Source: Mesorhizobium shangrilense (GTDB taxonomy: Bacteria; Pseudomonadota; Alphaproteobacteria; Rhizobiales; Rhizobiaceae). Taken from it: DNA of 64,000 nucleotides. A model generated the notes under the pieces. It was not told the origin of the DNA, did no database searches, and saw nothing but the letters and a program-made list of their open reading frames with translations. Of the stretch, positions 28,054 to 38,147 are shown piece by piece. Each line of letters starts with the position of its first letter. Position 1 is the first letter of the stretch. The stretch covers positions 806,001 to 870,000 of the forward strand of contig NZ_JBEWSZ010000001.1 of assembly GCF_040537815.1 (NCBI RefSeq), in the 5' to 3' direction. The translations under genes were made by a program, and so were the position numbers.

Positions 28054-28235
28054 CAGACGGCAGGTCTCCTGGCTCGCGGGTCATCGCCTTGGGTAGCCGC
28101 CTTCCCGGGAACATCCCAGTGGTTTTCGGCTTCGGCTCGTCGCTTACAGTTGCGGGGACAGCCGCGGATTTGGGATTTTCGATCCCGCACCGCATTCCCT
28201 CTTGGCTCCTCCCTTTGAAGAGAAGAGACCGTCTG
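28054..28235 (-). promoter_or_regulatory. Cobalamin riboswitch
   Basis: On the minus strand this leader has the cobalamin aptamer core GCGGCTGTCCCCGCAACTG, the upstream AGAGGGAATGCGGTG, and the B12 box AGCCAGGAGACCTGCC (28059-28074). P1 is closed by CAGACGG (28229-28235) with CCGTCTG (28054-28060). Downstream, a GCCCGG/CCGGGC hairpin (28016-28034) abuts the AAGGAG ribosome-binding site, suggesting translational control. It governs DUF1636-cobW-cobN-G-H-I-J. Confidence 0.95.
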
Positions 28236-28240
28236 GAGCG

Positions 28241-28270
28241 GATTTAGGCTTTTGCGGGCAGCGGTGTCAA
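28241..28270 (-). promoter_or_regulatory. Sigma-70 type promoter of the riboswitch operon
   Basis: The minus strand carries TTGACA (28265-28270), an 18-base spacer and TAAATC (28241-28246). A start about 7 bases on, near 28234, coincides with the 5' end of riboswitch P1. It lies just after the stop of the YcaQ-like gene, so the cob operon is transcribed independently. Confidence 0.75.
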
Positions 28271-28277
28271 CGCGAGC

Positions 28278-29477
28278 TTACGACACGGCGATGTCGGCCA
28301 GCGCCGGACCCAGATCACCAGCCGGCGTCACTTCAATGCGTTCAAGCCCGAGCCAGCCTTGCATCTGCTTCAATTCCTCGAAGAGCTGGGCGGCGGTTTC
28401 AGGCGGCGCGCCGGGTTCGGCATAGGCGGCATGGACGCGCAGCACGCTCGCCGGGCGGTCGGCCTTGAGGTCGACGCGCGCGACGATCCTGTCACCGAGC
28501 AGGAACGGCAGGACGTAATAGCCGTATTGCCGCTTGTCAGCCGGCGTATAGATCTCGATGCGGTAGCGGAAATCGAACAGGCGCTCCGAGCGCGATCGTT
28601 CGAAGACGACCGGATCGAAAGGCGCCAGCAGGGCGCGGGCCTCGATTTTTCGTGGCAGGCGCGCGTCCTTGTGAAGGTAAGCCGGCTTGTCCCAGCCCTC
28701 GACGCGCACCGGCATCAACTCGCCGAGATCGATCAGTTCCTCGAGCCGCCCCTTCATGTCGGCGGGGGAGAGGCGGAAATAGTCGCGCAGGTCGCCGGCC
28801 GTCGCCACGCCGTGGGCGCGGGCGGAGATTCGCAGCAATTCGCGGTGCGCGTCCTCGGCGGCGGGCACCGGCAGATCTAGGATCGCCTGCGGCAGTACGC
28901 GCTCTGGCAGATCGTAGAATCGCTCGAAACCGCGACGGTGCGCCGTGGTGATGCGCCCGGCCCAGAACAGCCATTCGAAGGCGTGCTTGGCATGGCTCCA
29001 GCCCCACCAGCCGCCCGAGCCTTTCTGACCTTCCAGCGCGGAAGCCGCGATCGGGCCCCGATCAACGACGTGCCGGTAGATCTCTTCGACATAGGCGGCA
29101 TGTTCACGCCCCCATTTGGCCAGCCCGGTATACATTTCATCGCCACGCTCGGCCCGTTCCATCCGCCAGCGCATCAGCGGGTAGGTTTCGACCGGCAGGA
29201 AGGAGGCTTCGTGGGCCCAGTATTCGAACACCGTGCGCTTGCGCGTCACCGCGGCGTTGTCGAGCAAAGCGAGCGGGTAGGGGCCAAGCCGCGAATAGAG
29301 CGGCATATAATGAGCGCGCACCACCGCGCTGACGGAATCGATCTGCAGCAGGCCGGTACGGGCGAGCACGCGACCGAGATGGCGTCGATCGGGCGTGCCG
29401 GCCGGTCTGGCGTCCATGAAACCCTGGGCGGCAAGAGCGATGCGCCGGGCCATGGGAAGCGAGATTTTTTCCTTCAT
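28278..29477 (-). CDS. YcaQ/AlkX-type DNA glycosylase (winged-helix, HTH_42 family)
   Basis: A 399-residue protein of the winged-helix DNA glycosylase superfamily that includes E. coli YcaQ and Streptomyces AlkZ, which unhook or remove bulky and crosslinking lesions. Residues 45-47 are QID, the catalytic Q-hydrophobic-D motif of the AlkX/YcaQ branch (AlkZ has QxQ). Other family segments are FEYWAHEASFLP and GGWWGWSHAKHAFEWLF. It is upstream of, and on the same strand as, the cob riboswitch operon, but that has its own promoter. Confidence 0.87.
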   Translation of the reverse strand: MKEKISLPMARRIALAAQGFMDARPAGTPDRRHLGRVLARTGLLQIDSVSAVVRAHYMPLYSRLGPYPLALLDNAAVTRKRTVFEYWAHEASFLPVETYPLMRWRMERAERGDEMYTGLAKWGREHAAYVEEIYRHVVDRGPIAASALEGQKGSGGWWGWSHAKHAFEWLFWAGRITTAHRRGFERFYDLPERVLPQAILDLPVPAAEDAHRELLRISARAHGVATAGDLRDYFRLSPADMKGRLEELIDLGELMPVRVEGWDKPAYLHKDARLPRKIEARALLAPFDPVVFERSRSERLFDFRYRIEIYTPADKRQYGYYVLPFLLGDRIVARVDLKADRPASVLRVHAAYAEPGAPPETAAQLFEELKQMQGWLGLERIEVTPAGDLGPALADIAVS

Positions 29478-29809
29478 GCGGGTGCGACTCTGATGGGGGT
29501 TCGGGATGGAGTAAGATCGTGATTCCGCGGAATGCTAGCAGGGTTTTGGCGGGATATATGTCAGGAGAGAAAAGTGGAGTAAAAAGTGAAGGAAATCAAA
29601 CAGGAGCGTATCGGACCAGTTTCCCCGTATATGCCGTCCAGGTCGGTGTTTTGAACAAGGTTTGACTTGCTTCGCCGAAAGCGCTGCGCTAACCCTCGCC
29701 GCGTTGCAGCATAGAGCCCCTAAAACGGTTCAGCGGTTAAACTGTCACGCTTCCGCAAGTGGGTCTGGTGCTGTAATCAAAGTGGATTGGCGCCAACGGA
29801 AAGCCGAGC
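29478..29809. other. Divergent intergenic region upstream of nuoA
   Basis: These 332 bases separate the YcaQ-like gene and nuoA and must hold the nuo promoter. A TTGACT at 29662-29667 is a candidate -35 element; the matching -10 (around GCTAAC, 29688) is poor and its spacing long. An AT-rich leader follows. No gene is seen. Confidence 0.45.
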
Positions 29810-30175
29810 ATGAACGCACTTCTAGGTTCATACCTGCCCATCGTCCTGTTCATCGGCGTGGCACTTGTGGTCGGCCTTGCGCTGCTGGCGGCGCCCTTCC
29901 TGGTGGCCTACCGCAACCCCGATCCCGAAAAGCTTTCCGCTTACGAGTGCGGTTTCAACTCGTTCGACGACGCCCGCATGAAATTCGACATCCGCTTCTA
30001 CCTGGTGTCGATCCTGTTCATCATCTTCGATCTGGAAGTTGCCTTCCTGTTCCCATGGGCGGTGTCTTTCTCGAAGATCGGCATGCTCGGCTTCTGGTCG
30101 ATGATGGTCTTCCTGGCGGTGCTGACCATCGGCTTTGCCTATGAATGGAAAAAAGGAGCGCTGGAATGGGATTGA
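29810..30175 (+). CDS. nuoA: NADH-quinone oxidoreductase subunit A
   Basis: A 121-residue membrane subunit of complex I (ND3 homologue) with three transmembrane helices. It has the conserved loop [20 protein letters not shown] and the acidic [11 protein letters not shown] helix that contributes to the quinone site-proton path junction. It is the first gene of the nuo operon and its 3' end overlaps nuoB by 10 bases. Confidence 0.97.
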   Translation: MNALLGSYLPIVLFIGVALVVGLALLAAPFLVAYRNPDPEKLSAYECGFNSFDDARMKFDIRFYLVSILFIIFDLEVAFLFPWAVSFSKIGMLGFWSMMVFLAVLTIGFAYEWKKGALEWD

Positions 30176-30747
30176 GCGACAGTTCCGGCACGCTCGTCGC
30201 GCCGAAGCCCAAGGGTCTCATCGATCCCAACACCGGCAGGCCGGTGGGGGAGGACGATCCCTTCTTCCTCGAAATCAACAATGAGTTGGCCGACAAGGGT
30301 TTTCTCGTCACCTCGACGGAAGCGCTGATCACCTGGGCACGCAGCGGCTCGCTGATGTTCATGACCTTCGGCCTCGCCTGCTGCGCGGTCGAGATGATCC
30401 ACACCTCGATGCCGCGCTATGACTCGGAGCGCTTCGGCGTCGCGCCGCGCGCGTCTCCGCGCCAGTCCGACATCATGATCGTGGCGGGTACGCTGACCAA
30501 CAAGATGGCGCCCGCGCTGCGCAAGGTCTATGACCAGATGCCGGAGCCGCGCTACGTCATCTCGATGGGCTCGTGCGCCAATGGCGGCGGCTACTATCAC
30601 TATTCCTATTCGGTGGTGCGCGGCTGCGATCGCGTCGTGCCGGTTGACATCTATGTGCCCGGCTGTCCGCCGAGCGCCGAGGCGCTGCTCTACGGCATTC
30701 TTCTGCTGCAGAAGAAGATTCGCCGCACCGGCACGATCGAACGGTAA
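30166..30747 (+). CDS. nuoB: NADH-quinone oxidoreductase subunit B
   Basis: A 193-residue PSST subunit carrying the N2 [4Fe-4S] cluster next to the quinone site. The Cys ligands are visible in [20 protein letters not shown] and [15 protein letters not shown] 30166 is preferred to 30145 because AAGGAG lies 7 bases upstream of it. It overlaps nuoA. Confidence 0.97.
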   Translation: MGLSDSSGTLVAPKPKGLIDPNTGRPVGEDDPFFLEINNELADKGFLVTSTEALITWARSGSLMFMTFGLACCAVEMIHTSMPRYDSERFGVAPRASPRQSDIMIVAGTLTNKMAPALRKVYDQMPEPRYVISMGSCANGGGYYHYSYSVVRGCDRVVPVDIYVPGCPPSAEALLYGILLLQKKIRRTGTIER

Positions 30748-30751
30748 ATCC

Positions 30752-31357
30752 ATGGCCGCATCCTTAAGCGAACTGTCGACTTATCTCGGCGAGAAACTGA
30801 GCGGCCGCGTCTCGGACGCGGTGCTCGCCTATGGCGAACTCACCTTGCATGTCGAGCCGAATGCTATCATCGAAGTGGTGACCTTCCTGCGTGACGACGC
30901 ACGCTGCCAGTTCATCTCGATTATCGATGTCTGCGGCGCCGACTATCCGTCGCGCGCCAGGCGCTTCGATGTCGTCTATCATCTCCTGTCGCCGAAGCAG
31001 AACGTCCGCATCCGCATCAAGGTGCAGGCCGACGAAGAGACGATGGTGCCTTCAATTACCGGCGTTTATCCCGGCGCCGACTGGTTCGAGCGCGAGACCT
31101 ACGATCTCTATGGCGTGCTGTTCTCGGGGCACCCGGACCTGCGCCGCCTGCTGACCGACTACGGTTTCGAAGGCCATCCGCTGCGCAAGGATTTTCCGCT
31201 GACCGGCTTCGTCGAGGTGCGCTACGACGACGAAGCCAAGCGCGTCATCTACGAGCCGGTGGAATTGAAGCAGGAATTCCGCAATTTCGATTTTCTCTCG
31301 CCATGGGAAGGGACTGATTACGTCCTGCCGGGCGACGAAAAAGCCAAGACGAATTGA
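30752..31357 (+). CDS. nuoC: NADH-quinone oxidoreductase subunit C
   Basis: A 201-residue 30-kDa-type peripheral arm subunit, separate from NuoD as in mitochondria and rhizobia, not fused as in E. coli. The family signature [20 protein letters not shown] and [19 protein letters not shown] are present. It starts at ATG 30752, four bases after nuoB ends. Confidence 0.96.
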   Translation: MAASLSELSTYLGEKLSGRVSDAVLAYGELTLHVEPNAIIEVVTFLRDDARCQFISIIDVCGADYPSRARRFDVVYHLLSPKQNVRIRIKVQADEETMVPSITGVYPGADWFERETYDLYGVLFSGHPDLRRLLTDYGFEGHPLRKDFPLTGFVEVRYDDEAKRVIYEPVELKQEFRNFDFLSPWEGTDYVLPGDEKAKTN

Positions 31358-31366
31358 GGCGCCACA

Positions 31367-32557
31367 ATGGCTGAGACCTCCGTCCGCAATTTCAACATCA
31401 ATTTCGGCCCGCAGCATCCGGCAGCGCACGGCGTTCTGCGCCTTGTGCTGGAGTTGGACGGCGAGGTGGTCGATCGCGTCGACCCGCATATCGGACTGCT
31501 GCATCGCGGCACCGAAAAGCTGATCGAGGCCAAGACCTATCTGCAGGCGGTGCCTTATCTCGACCGGCTCGACTATTGCGCGCCGATGAACCAGGAGCAT
31601 GCTTTCGCGCTTGCGGTCGAACGGCTGCTCGGCATCGAGGTGCCGAAGCGCGGCCAGCTCATCCGCGTGCTCTATTCAGAGATGGGACGCATCATGTCGC
31701 ACATCCTGAATGTGACGACGCAGGCGATGGACGTCGGCGCGCTGACGCCGCCGCTGTGGGGTTTCGTCGAACGCGAAAAGCTGATGGTATTCTACGAGCG
31801 GGCTTCCGGCTCGCGCATGCATGCCGCCTATTTCCGTCCCGGTGGCGTTCATCAGGACCTGCCGCAGAAGTTGGTCGAGGACATCGGCAAGTGGATCGAT
31901 CCATTTCTGAAATCGATCGATGACCTCGATGCGCTGCTGACCGGCAACCGCATCTTCAAGCAGCGCAATGTCGACATCGGCATTGTTTCGCTGGCCGATG
32001 CCTGGGCCTGGGGCTTTTCGGGCGTCATGGTGCGCGGCTCGGGTGCTGCCTGGGACCTGCGCAAGTCGCAGCCCTACGAATGCTATGCCGAGATGGATTT
32101 CGACATTCCGATCGGCAAGAATGGCGACTGTTTCGACCGCTACCTGTTGCGCATGGAAGAGATGCGCCAGTCGGCCAAGATCATGCGCCAGTGCGTCGAT
32201 CTGCTGCTCGGCAAGGAACTCACCGGACCGGTTTCGACCCTCGACGGCAAGATCGTGCCGCCGAAGCGCCAGGCGATGAAGCGCTCGATGGAAGCGCTCA
32301 TCCACCATTTCAAGCTCTACACCGAGGGTTACCGCGTGCCGGCCGGCGAGGTCTATGCGGCCGTCGAGGCGCCGAAGGGCGAGTTCGGCGTCTATCTGGT
32401 CTCCGACGGCTCCAACAAGCCCTATCGCTGCAAGCTGCGCGCGCCCGGTTTCGCGCATCTCCAGGCCATGGATTTCCTGTGCCGTGGCCACATGCTGGCC
32501 GACGTCACCGCCGTTCTCGGCTCCCTCGACATCGTGTTTGGTGAGGTCGATCGCTAA
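31367..32557 (+). CDS. nuoD: NADH-quinone oxidoreductase subunit D
   Basis: A 396-residue 49-kDa-type subunit that forms the quinone cavity with NuoB. Family segments are [20 protein letters not shown] (the quinone-binding His region), [14 protein letters not shown] and [17 protein letters not shown]. Its stop codon directly abuts the nuoE ATG. Confidence 0.97.
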   Translation: MAETSVRNFNINFGPQHPAAHGVLRLVLELDGEVVDRVDPHIGLLHRGTEKLIEAKTYLQAVPYLDRLDYCAPMNQEHAFALAVERLLGIEVPKRGQLIRVLYSEMGRIMSHILNVTTQAMDVGALTPPLWGFVEREKLMVFYERASGSRMHAAYFRPGGVHQDLPQKLVEDIGKWIDPFLKSIDDLDALLTGNRIFKQRNVDIGIVSLADAWAWGFSGVMVRGSGAAWDLRKSQPYECYAEMDFDIPIGKNGDCFDRYLLRMEEMRQSAKIMRQCVDLLLGKELTGPVSTLDGKIVPPKRQAMKRSMEALIHHFKLYTEGYRVPAGEVYAAVEAPKGEFGVYLVSDGSNKPYRCKLRAPGFAHLQAMDFLCRGHMLADVTAVLGSLDIVFGEVDR

Positions 32558-33637
32558 ATGTCAGTCCGCCGTCTCGCAGAAGCCAGCGTCCAGCCAGCAT
32601 CCTTCGCCTTCAACCGGGCGAACGCCGCAGCGGCGAAGCAATGGATCAAGAAGTATCCGAAGGGCCGCGAACAGTCCGCGATCATCCCGCTGCTGATGAT
32701 TGCGCAGGAACAGGAAGGCTGGGTGACGAAGGCGGCGATCGAGACGATTTCCGACATGCTCGGCATGCCCCGCATCCGCGGACTCGAGGTCGCGACCTTC
32801 TACACGCAGTACCAGCTGAACCCGGTCGGCACGCGTGCCCACATCCAGGTCTGCGGCACCACGCCCTGCATGCTGCGCGGCTCGGAAGCGCTGATGGACG
32901 TGTGCCGCTCCAAGATCCATCACGACCAGTTCCACACCAACGACAAGGGCACTTTGTCGTGGGAAGAGGTCGAATGCCTGGGTGCCTGCGTCAACGCGCC
33001 GATGGTCATGGTCTTCAAGGACACTTTCGAGGACCTGACGCCGGAGCGGCTTGCCGAGATCATCGATCTTTATGATGCGGGCAAGGGCGCCTCGGTGATG
33101 CCGGGGCCGCAGAACGGCCGCACCGGCTCGGAGCCGGCCTCCGGCCTGACGACGCTGACCAACGAAAAGGCGATCCTCAAGTCGACCCGCGACAGGGAAG
33201 CAAAGGCTGCTTCCAAGGCCGCCAAGGAAGCGGCGCCAGCCGCTGTCGCCGCTCCAGCGGCAACCGCGCCAGCTGCTCCGGCACAAGCACCGGCTGCTCC
33301 GGTAGCGCAGGCGCCAGCCGTGAAAGCCGAGGCCAAGCCAGCAAAGCCGTCGCTGGAGGACAAGAACCGCCCGGCCGGCATCGACAGGCCAGCGCTGGTC
33401 GACGATCTCAAGCTGATCTCGGGCGTCGGCCCGAAGATCGAGGGCATCCTGCATTCACTGGGCATCTTCACCTTCGCGCAGGTCGCGTCGTGGAAGAAGG
33501 CCGAGCGCGAGTGGGTTGATGGCTATCTGAGCTTCCACGGCCGCATCGACCGCGACGACTGGGTCAAGCAGGCCAAGGCGCTCGCCAAGGGTGGCGTCGC
33601 CGAATACATCCGCGTCTTCGGCAAGAAGCCGGTCTGA
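32558..33637 (+). CDS. nuoE: NADH-quinone oxidoreductase subunit E with HHH-type C-terminal extension
   Basis: A 359-residue protein. Residues 1-170 or so are the 24-kDa thioredoxin-like subunit with the N1a [2Fe-2S] ligands in [10 protein letters not shown] and [10 protein letters not shown]. An Ala/Pro-rich linker (about 222-268) leads to a C-terminal helix-hairpin-helix-like domain (about 272-350, [20 protein letters not shown]). That extension is absent from E. coli NuoE and is a paralogue of the domain in the 35030-35743 gene of the same operon. Confidence 0.95.
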   Translation: MSVRRLAEASVQPASFAFNRANAAAAKQWIKKYPKGREQSAIIPLLMIAQEQEGWVTKAAIETISDMLGMPRIRGLEVATFYTQYQLNPVGTRAHIQVCGTTPCMLRGSEALMDVCRSKIHHDQFHTNDKGTLSWEEVECLGACVNAPMVMVFKDTFEDLTPERLAEIIDLYDAGKGASVMPGPQNGRTGSEPASGLTTLTNEKAILKSTRDREAKAASKAAKEAAPAAVAAPAATAPAAPAQAPAAPVAQAPAVKAEAKPAKPSLEDKNRPAGIDRPALVDDLKLISGVGPKIEGILHSLGIFTFAQVASWKKAEREWVDGYLSFHGRIDRDDWVKQAKALAKGGVAEYIRVFGKKPV

Positions 33638-33647
33638 GGGACGAAAA

Positions 33648-34952
33648 ATGCTTCAGGACAAAGACCGTATCTTCAACAACATCTACGGCCTCTTCGACAA
33701 GTCGCTGGCCGGCGCGATGTCGCGCGGCGCCTGGGACGGCACACCCGGCATCGTCGCCAAGGGGCGCGACTGGATCGTCAACGAGATGAAGGCGTCAGGC
33801 CTGCGTGGTCGTGGCGGCGCCGGCTTCCCGACGGGCCTGAAATGGTCGTTCATGCCCAAGCAGAGCGACGGCCGCCCAAGCTATCTGGTCGTCAACGCCG
33901 ACGAATCTGAGCCCGGCACCTGCAAGGACCGCGACATCCTGCGCAACGACCCGCACACGCTGGTCGAGGGCTGCCTGATTGCTGGCTTCGCCATGGGGGC
34001 GGTCGCCGCCTACATCTATGTGCGCGGCGAGTTCATCCGCGAGCGCGAGGCGCTGCAGCGCGCCATCGACGAGGCCTATGAGGCCAAACTGATCGGCAAG
34101 GGCAACACGTCCGGCTACGATTTCGATGTCTACATGCACCACGGCGCCGGCGCCTATATCTGCGGCGAGGAAACGGCGCTGCTCGAAAGCCTCGAAGGCA
34201 AGAAGGGCCAGCCGCGGCTGAAGCCGCCATTCCCGGCCAATGTTGGCCTCTATGGCTGCCCGACGACCGTCAACAATGTCGAATCGATCGCGGTTGCGCC
34301 GACCATCCTGCGTCGGGGCGCGGCCTGGTTCTCGTCCTTTGGCCGGCCCAACAATGTCGGCACCAAGCTGTTCTGCATCTCCGGCCACGTCAACAATCCG
34401 TGTACCGTCGAAGAAGCGATGTCGATCCCGTTCCGTGAGCTGATCGAGACGCATTGCGGCGGCATTCGTGGCGGCTGGGACAATCTGCTGGCGGTCATTC
34501 CGGGCGGCGCTTCGGTGCCGTTGGTGCCGGCCGCGCAGATCATCGACGCGCCGATGGATTTCGACGCGCTGCGCGACCTGAAGTCGGGCTTGGGCACCGC
34601 GGCTGTCATCGTCATGGACAAGTCGACCGATATCGTGAAGGCGATCGCGCGGCTCTCTTATTTCTACAAGCATGAGAGCTGCGGCCAGTGCACGCCGTGC
34701 CGCGAAGGCACGGGCTGGATGTGGCGGGTGATGGAGCGGCTGGTGCGCGGCGAGGCGCAGAAGCGCGAGATCGACATGCTGCTCGACGTGACCAAGCAGG
34801 TCGAAGGCCACACGATCTGCGCGCTGGGCGACGCGGCGGCATGGCCGATCCAGGGCCTGATGCGGCATTTCCGCGGCGAGGTGGAGCGGCGCATCGACGA
34901 GTTTTCGCGCAACGCGCACCGGGCCGAGCCGGTGATGGTGGCGGCGGAATAG
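33648..34952 (+). CDS. nuoF: NADH-quinone oxidoreductase subunit F
   Basis: A 434-residue 51-kDa-type subunit that binds NADH, FMN and the N3 [4Fe-4S] cluster. The nucleotide loop is [17 protein letters not shown] near residue 60, with [20 protein letters not shown] for FMN and [12 protein letters not shown] for the cluster. ATG 33648 is chosen over the upstream frame, which overlaps nuoE. Confidence 0.97.
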   Translation: MLQDKDRIFNNIYGLFDKSLAGAMSRGAWDGTPGIVAKGRDWIVNEMKASGLRGRGGAGFPTGLKWSFMPKQSDGRPSYLVVNADESEPGTCKDRDILRNDPHTLVEGCLIAGFAMGAVAAYIYVRGEFIREREALQRAIDEAYEAKLIGKGNTSGYDFDVYMHHGAGAYICGEETALLESLEGKKGQPRLKPPFPANVGLYGCPTTVNNVESIAVAPTILRRGAAWFSSFGRPNNVGTKLFCISGHVNNPCTVEEAMSIPFRELIETHCGGIRGGWDNLLAVIPGGASVPLVPAAQIIDAPMDFDALRDLKSGLGTAAVIVMDKSTDIVKAIARLSYFYKHESCGQCTPCREGTGWMWRVMERLVRGEAQKREIDMLLDVTKQVEGHTICALGDAAAWPIQGLMRHFRGEVERRIDEFSRNAHRAEPVMVAAE

Positions 34953-35029
34953 AAGAATTTGTGAATGGGCGAAAGCCCGAAGCGAATAAACGGGGCGGGG
35001 CGAAACGAAGAATCGACCAGGAGATATCT

Positions 35030-35743
35030 ATGGCGCCGTATTCGACACCCTACCCACTGATGCCCAATTTGGACCAGCTCGAGAAGATGAACCAGGACCT
35101 GACCAGGATGATGCCGAAGGAGATGGCCAGCGCCGTCAACCTTTTCGCGCACCCTGTCGCGGGCGCGGCGGCGATGTCGGCGCTGGGCATCGGGCTGGCC
35201 AACCACGCCTTCGGCGTGTGGCTGGGCGCGCTTTCGGGTGCTGCCGAAGCCTCGCAAAGGCTGCTGCAGCCGATCATCGATGATTTCGAGGCAGCGACGG
35301 GGCGCTTTTCCGATATCGACGACAGCTCGTCCATCAAGGCGCGCGCGGCCACCATCACCTTGATCGCCGAGGCGCAATCCTTTGCACGAGACGTGACCGA
35401 CATCGCCACGCCCGCCGTGGACGATGTACGGGACGCTGCCGAGGCGACACCGGCAGCCGTTGACAATGCGCCGACCGGCTTGCTGCCTGAGGATTTTCGC
35501 CAACCCAAGTCGATGGACCGTCCGGCGCTGTCGGAAGACCTGAAGAGGATTTCGGGTGTCGGGCCGAAGCTGGAGAAGGTGCTCAACGGGCTGGGGATCT
35601 GGACGTTTGGCCAGATCGCCGCCTGGACGCCGGAAGAGATCGCCTGGGTCGATGATTACCTGTCGCTCAAGGGACGCATCGGCCGTGACGACTGGACCCG
35701 GCAGGCGGCAGCACTTGTGCTGGCTACCAAGGCCAAGAGGTAG
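35030..35743 (+). CDS. Uncharacterised protein with NuoE-like HHH domain, inside the nuo operon
   Basis: A 237-residue protein from ATG 35030, which has AGGAG 8 bases upstream. Residues 1-110 or so are helical and Ala-rich with a hydrophobic stretch (AGAAAMSALGIGLANHAFGV). Residues about 160-235 (ISGVGPKLEKVLNGLGIWTF, then a GRIGRDDW segment) are clearly homologous to the C-terminal extension of NuoE in this operon. I do not know a named function. Its place between nuoF and nuoG points to complex I assembly or an accessory subunit; the HHH fold alone would otherwise suggest nucleic-acid binding. Confidence 0.82.
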   Translation: MAPYSTPYPLMPNLDQLEKMNQDLTRMMPKEMASAVNLFAHPVAGAAAMSALGIGLANHAFGVWLGALSGAAEASQRLLQPIIDDFEAATGRFSDIDDSSSIKARAATITLIAEAQSFARDVTDIATPAVDDVRDAAEATPAAVDNAPTGLLPEDFRQPKSMDRPALSEDLKRISGVGPKLEKVLNGLGIWTFGQIAAWTPEEIAWVDDYLSLKGRIGRDDWTRQAAALVLATKAKR

Positions 35744-35752
35744 GGGCTGGGG

Positions 35753-36064
35753 ATGGAGCTTCACGACAGACGCGATGTTCTCGACGTGCGCAGTGCGATC
35801 GTCAGCAATTCGAGCTTTGACGACGTGAACATGTCGAACACGCGGTTTCACAATGTGAACCTGTCGGTGTCCACCATCCTGCGCGCCAACCTGAGCAACG
35901 CCAAGGTGGAAGACGTGAACCTCTCGAACGCGCATTTCACCAATGTGAACATGAGCAACGTGAAGATAGAAAACGCTGAGGTCGCCGGGATGATGATCAA
36001 CGGCATCAGTCTCGGCGATCTGTTGAAAGCATATGAGACGGCGAAAACCGCCGGGGGCAATTGA
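35753..36064 (+). CDS. Pentapeptide-repeat-like protein inside the nuo operon
   Basis: A 103-residue protein whose residues 20-80 or so are about a dozen five-residue repeats (for example [20 protein letters not shown]), predicting a small right-handed quadrilateral beta-helix. It has no signal peptide. It starts 9 bases after the HHH gene and its stop overlaps the nuoG start by one base, so it is tightly tied to complex I expression. Function is unknown; a scaffold or assembly role is a guess. Confidence 0.8.
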   Translation: MELHDRRDVLDVRSAIVSNSSFDDVNMSNTRFHNVNLSVSTILRANLSNAKVEDVNLSNAHFTNVNMSNVKIENAEVAGMMINGISLGDLLKAYETAKTAGGN

Positions 36065-38145
36065 TGGCAAAGCTCAAGGTCGACGGGAAAGAAATCACTG
36101 TACCCGACCACTATACGCTGCTGCAGGCGGCTGAGGACGCGGGCGCGGAAGTGCCGCGCTTCTGCTTCCATGAGCGGCTGTCGATCGCCGGCAATTGCCG
36201 CATGTGCCTGATCGAGGTGAAGGGCGGGCCGCCCAAGCCGCAGGCATCCTGCGCCATGGGCGTGCGCGACCTGCGTCCTGGCCCGAACGGCGAGCCGCCG
36301 GAAATCTTCACCAACACGCCGATGGTCAAGAAGGCCCGCGAAGGCGTGATGGAATTCCTGCTGATCAACCATCCGCTGGATTGCCCTATCTGCGACCAGG
36401 GCGGCGAATGCGACCTGCAGGACCAGGCGATGGCGTTCGGCGTCGATTCCTCGCGCTATCACGAGAACAAGCGCGCGGTTGAAGACAAGTATATCGGCCC
36501 GCTGGTCAAGACGGTGATGAACCGCTGCATCCACTGCACGCGCTGCGTCCGCTTCACCACCGAAGTCGCCGGCATTTCCGAACTCGGCCTGATCGGCCGT
36601 GGCGAGGATGCCGAGATCACCACTTATCTCGAAAGCGCGATGACCTCCGAACTGCAGGGCAATGTCATCGATCTCTGCCCGGTCGGCGCGCTGACCTCCA
36701 AGCCCTTCGCCTTCCAGGCGCGGCCGTGGGAACTGACCAAGACCGAATCCATCGACGTGATGGACGCTGTCGGCTCGGCGATCCGCATTGACAGCCGTGG
36801 TCGCGAAGTGATGCGCATCCTGCCGCGCGTCAACGAGCAGGTGAACGAGGAGTGGATCTCCGACAAGACCCGCTTCATCTGGGACGGATTGCGCACGCAA
36901 CGCCTCGACCGTCCGTATGTGCGCAAGGACGGCAAGCTGGTTCCGGCGAGCTGGGCCGACGCGTTCGCCGCGATCAAGGATGCGGTGTCGAAGGCAGCAC
37001 CCGACAAGATCGGCGCCATTGCCGGCGATCTCGCCGCCGTCGAGGAAATCTATGCGTTGAAGCTGCTGATGGCCTCGCTCGGCTCGAAGAATGTCGACTG
37101 CCGCCAGGATGGCGCCGCGCTTGATCCGTCACTCGGCCGGGCCAGCTACATCTTCAATCCGACCATCGAGGGTATCGAACAGGCCGACGCAGTGCTGATC
37201 ATCGGCGCCAACCCGCGTTTTGAGGCCTCGGTGCTCAATGCCCGTATCCGCAAGCGCTGGCGGATCGGCAATCTGCCGGTCGGCGTCATCGGCGAGATCG
37301 GCGACACGCGCTACGATTACGAACAGCTGGGCGCCGGGCCGGATTCGCTGAAGGATCTGGCTGATGGCAACGGCAAGTTCTTTGAGGTTCTGAAGAAGGC
37401 AACGCATCCGCTGATCATCGTCGGCCAGGGCGCGCTGGCGCGTGCCGATGGCGCGGCTGTGCTGGGCCAGGCAGCGAAACTCGCCGCGGCCGTCAATGCT
37501 TCCCGTGCCGACTGGAACGGCTTTGCGGTGCTGCACAATGCGGCTGGGCGCGTCGGAGGCCTCGATGTCGGCTTCGTGCCGGGCGAGGGCGGCAAGGATG
37601 TCGCGGGCATGCTTGGCGAGACGGAAGTCCTGTTCCTGCTCGGCGCCGACGAGATCGACATGGCCAAGACCGGCGGCGCGTTCGTCGTCTATATCGGCAC
37701 ACATGGTGACCAGGGCGCGCACCGCGCCAATGTCATCCTGCCGGCGGCTGCCTACACCGAAAAGTCGGGCACCTATGTCAACACGGAAGGCCGTGTGCAG
37801 CAGACCAACCGCGCTGGTTTCGCGCCGGGCGACGCACGCGAGGATTGGGCGATTCTGAGAGCGCTGTCGGATGTGCTGGGCAAGAAGCTGCCCTTCGATT
37901 CGCTGCCGCAGCTGCGCGCGAAACTCTATGGCGAATACCCGCATCTTGCCCGCATCGATCAGGTCGCGGCCGGCAATGCCGATGATATCGCCAACGTGGC
38001 GAAGCTCGGCGGCAGGCTGAACAAGGGCACGTTCACCTCGCCGGTGAAAGACTTCTACCTGACCAACCCGATAGCGCGGGCGTCCGCTGTCATGGCGGAA
38101 TGCTCGGCACTGGCCAAGAGCGGCTTCAAGCAGGCGGCGGAATAA
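36064..38145 (+). CDS. nuoG: NADH-quinone oxidoreductase subunit G
   Basis: A 693-residue 75-kDa-type subunit with several Fe-S clusters. The N-terminal ferredoxin domain has CRMCLIEV (N1b). The His-ligated N5 motif is [18 protein letters not shown], and N4 ligands lie in [13 protein letters not shown] molybdopterin-oxidoreductase-like domain follows, without need of Mo. Start is ATG 36064; the preceding TTG at 36061 is not needed. Confidence 0.97.
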   Translation: MAKLKVDGKEITVPDHYTLLQAAEDAGAEVPRFCFHERLSIAGNCRMCLIEVKGGPPKPQASCAMGVRDLRPGPNGEPPEIFTNTPMVKKAREGVMEFLLINHPLDCPICDQGGECDLQDQAMAFGVDSSRYHENKRAVEDKYIGPLVKTVMNRCIHCTRCVRFTTEVAGISELGLIGRGEDAEITTYLESAMTSELQGNVIDLCPVGALTSKPFAFQARPWELTKTESIDVMDAVGSAIRIDSRGREVMRILPRVNEQVNEEWISDKTRFIWDGLRTQRLDRPYVRKDGKLVPASWADAFAAIKDAVSKAAPDKIGAIAGDLAAVEEIYALKLLMASLGSKNVDCRQDGAALDPSLGRASYIFNPTIEGIEQADAVLIIGANPRFEASVLNARIRKRWRIGNLPVGVIGEIGDTRYDYEQLGAGPDSLKDLADGNGKFFEVLKKATHPLIIVGQGALARADGAAVLGQAAKLAAAVNASRADWNGFAVLHNAAGRVGGLDVGFVPGEGGKDVAGMLGETEVLFLLGADEIDMAKTGGAFVVYIGTHGDQGAHRANVILPAAAYTEKSGTYVNTEGRVQQTNRAGFAPGDAREDWAILRALSDVLGKKLPFDSLPQLRAKLYGEYPHLARIDQVAAGNADDIANVAKLGGRLNKGTFTSPVKDFYLTNPIARASAVMAECSALAKSGFKQAAE

Positions 38146-38147
38146 GC

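Noticed and set aside
27575..28195. 206-residue version of the DUF1636 protein
   Set aside because: Its first 64 codons are the cobalamin riboswitch and expression platform. A TTG with an ideal ribosome-binding site lies at 28003.
34664..36070. 468-codon minus-strand open frame
   Set aside because: It covers the antisense of nuoF, the HHH gene and the pentapeptide-repeat gene. The repeat gene itself creates pseudo-repeats in this frame.
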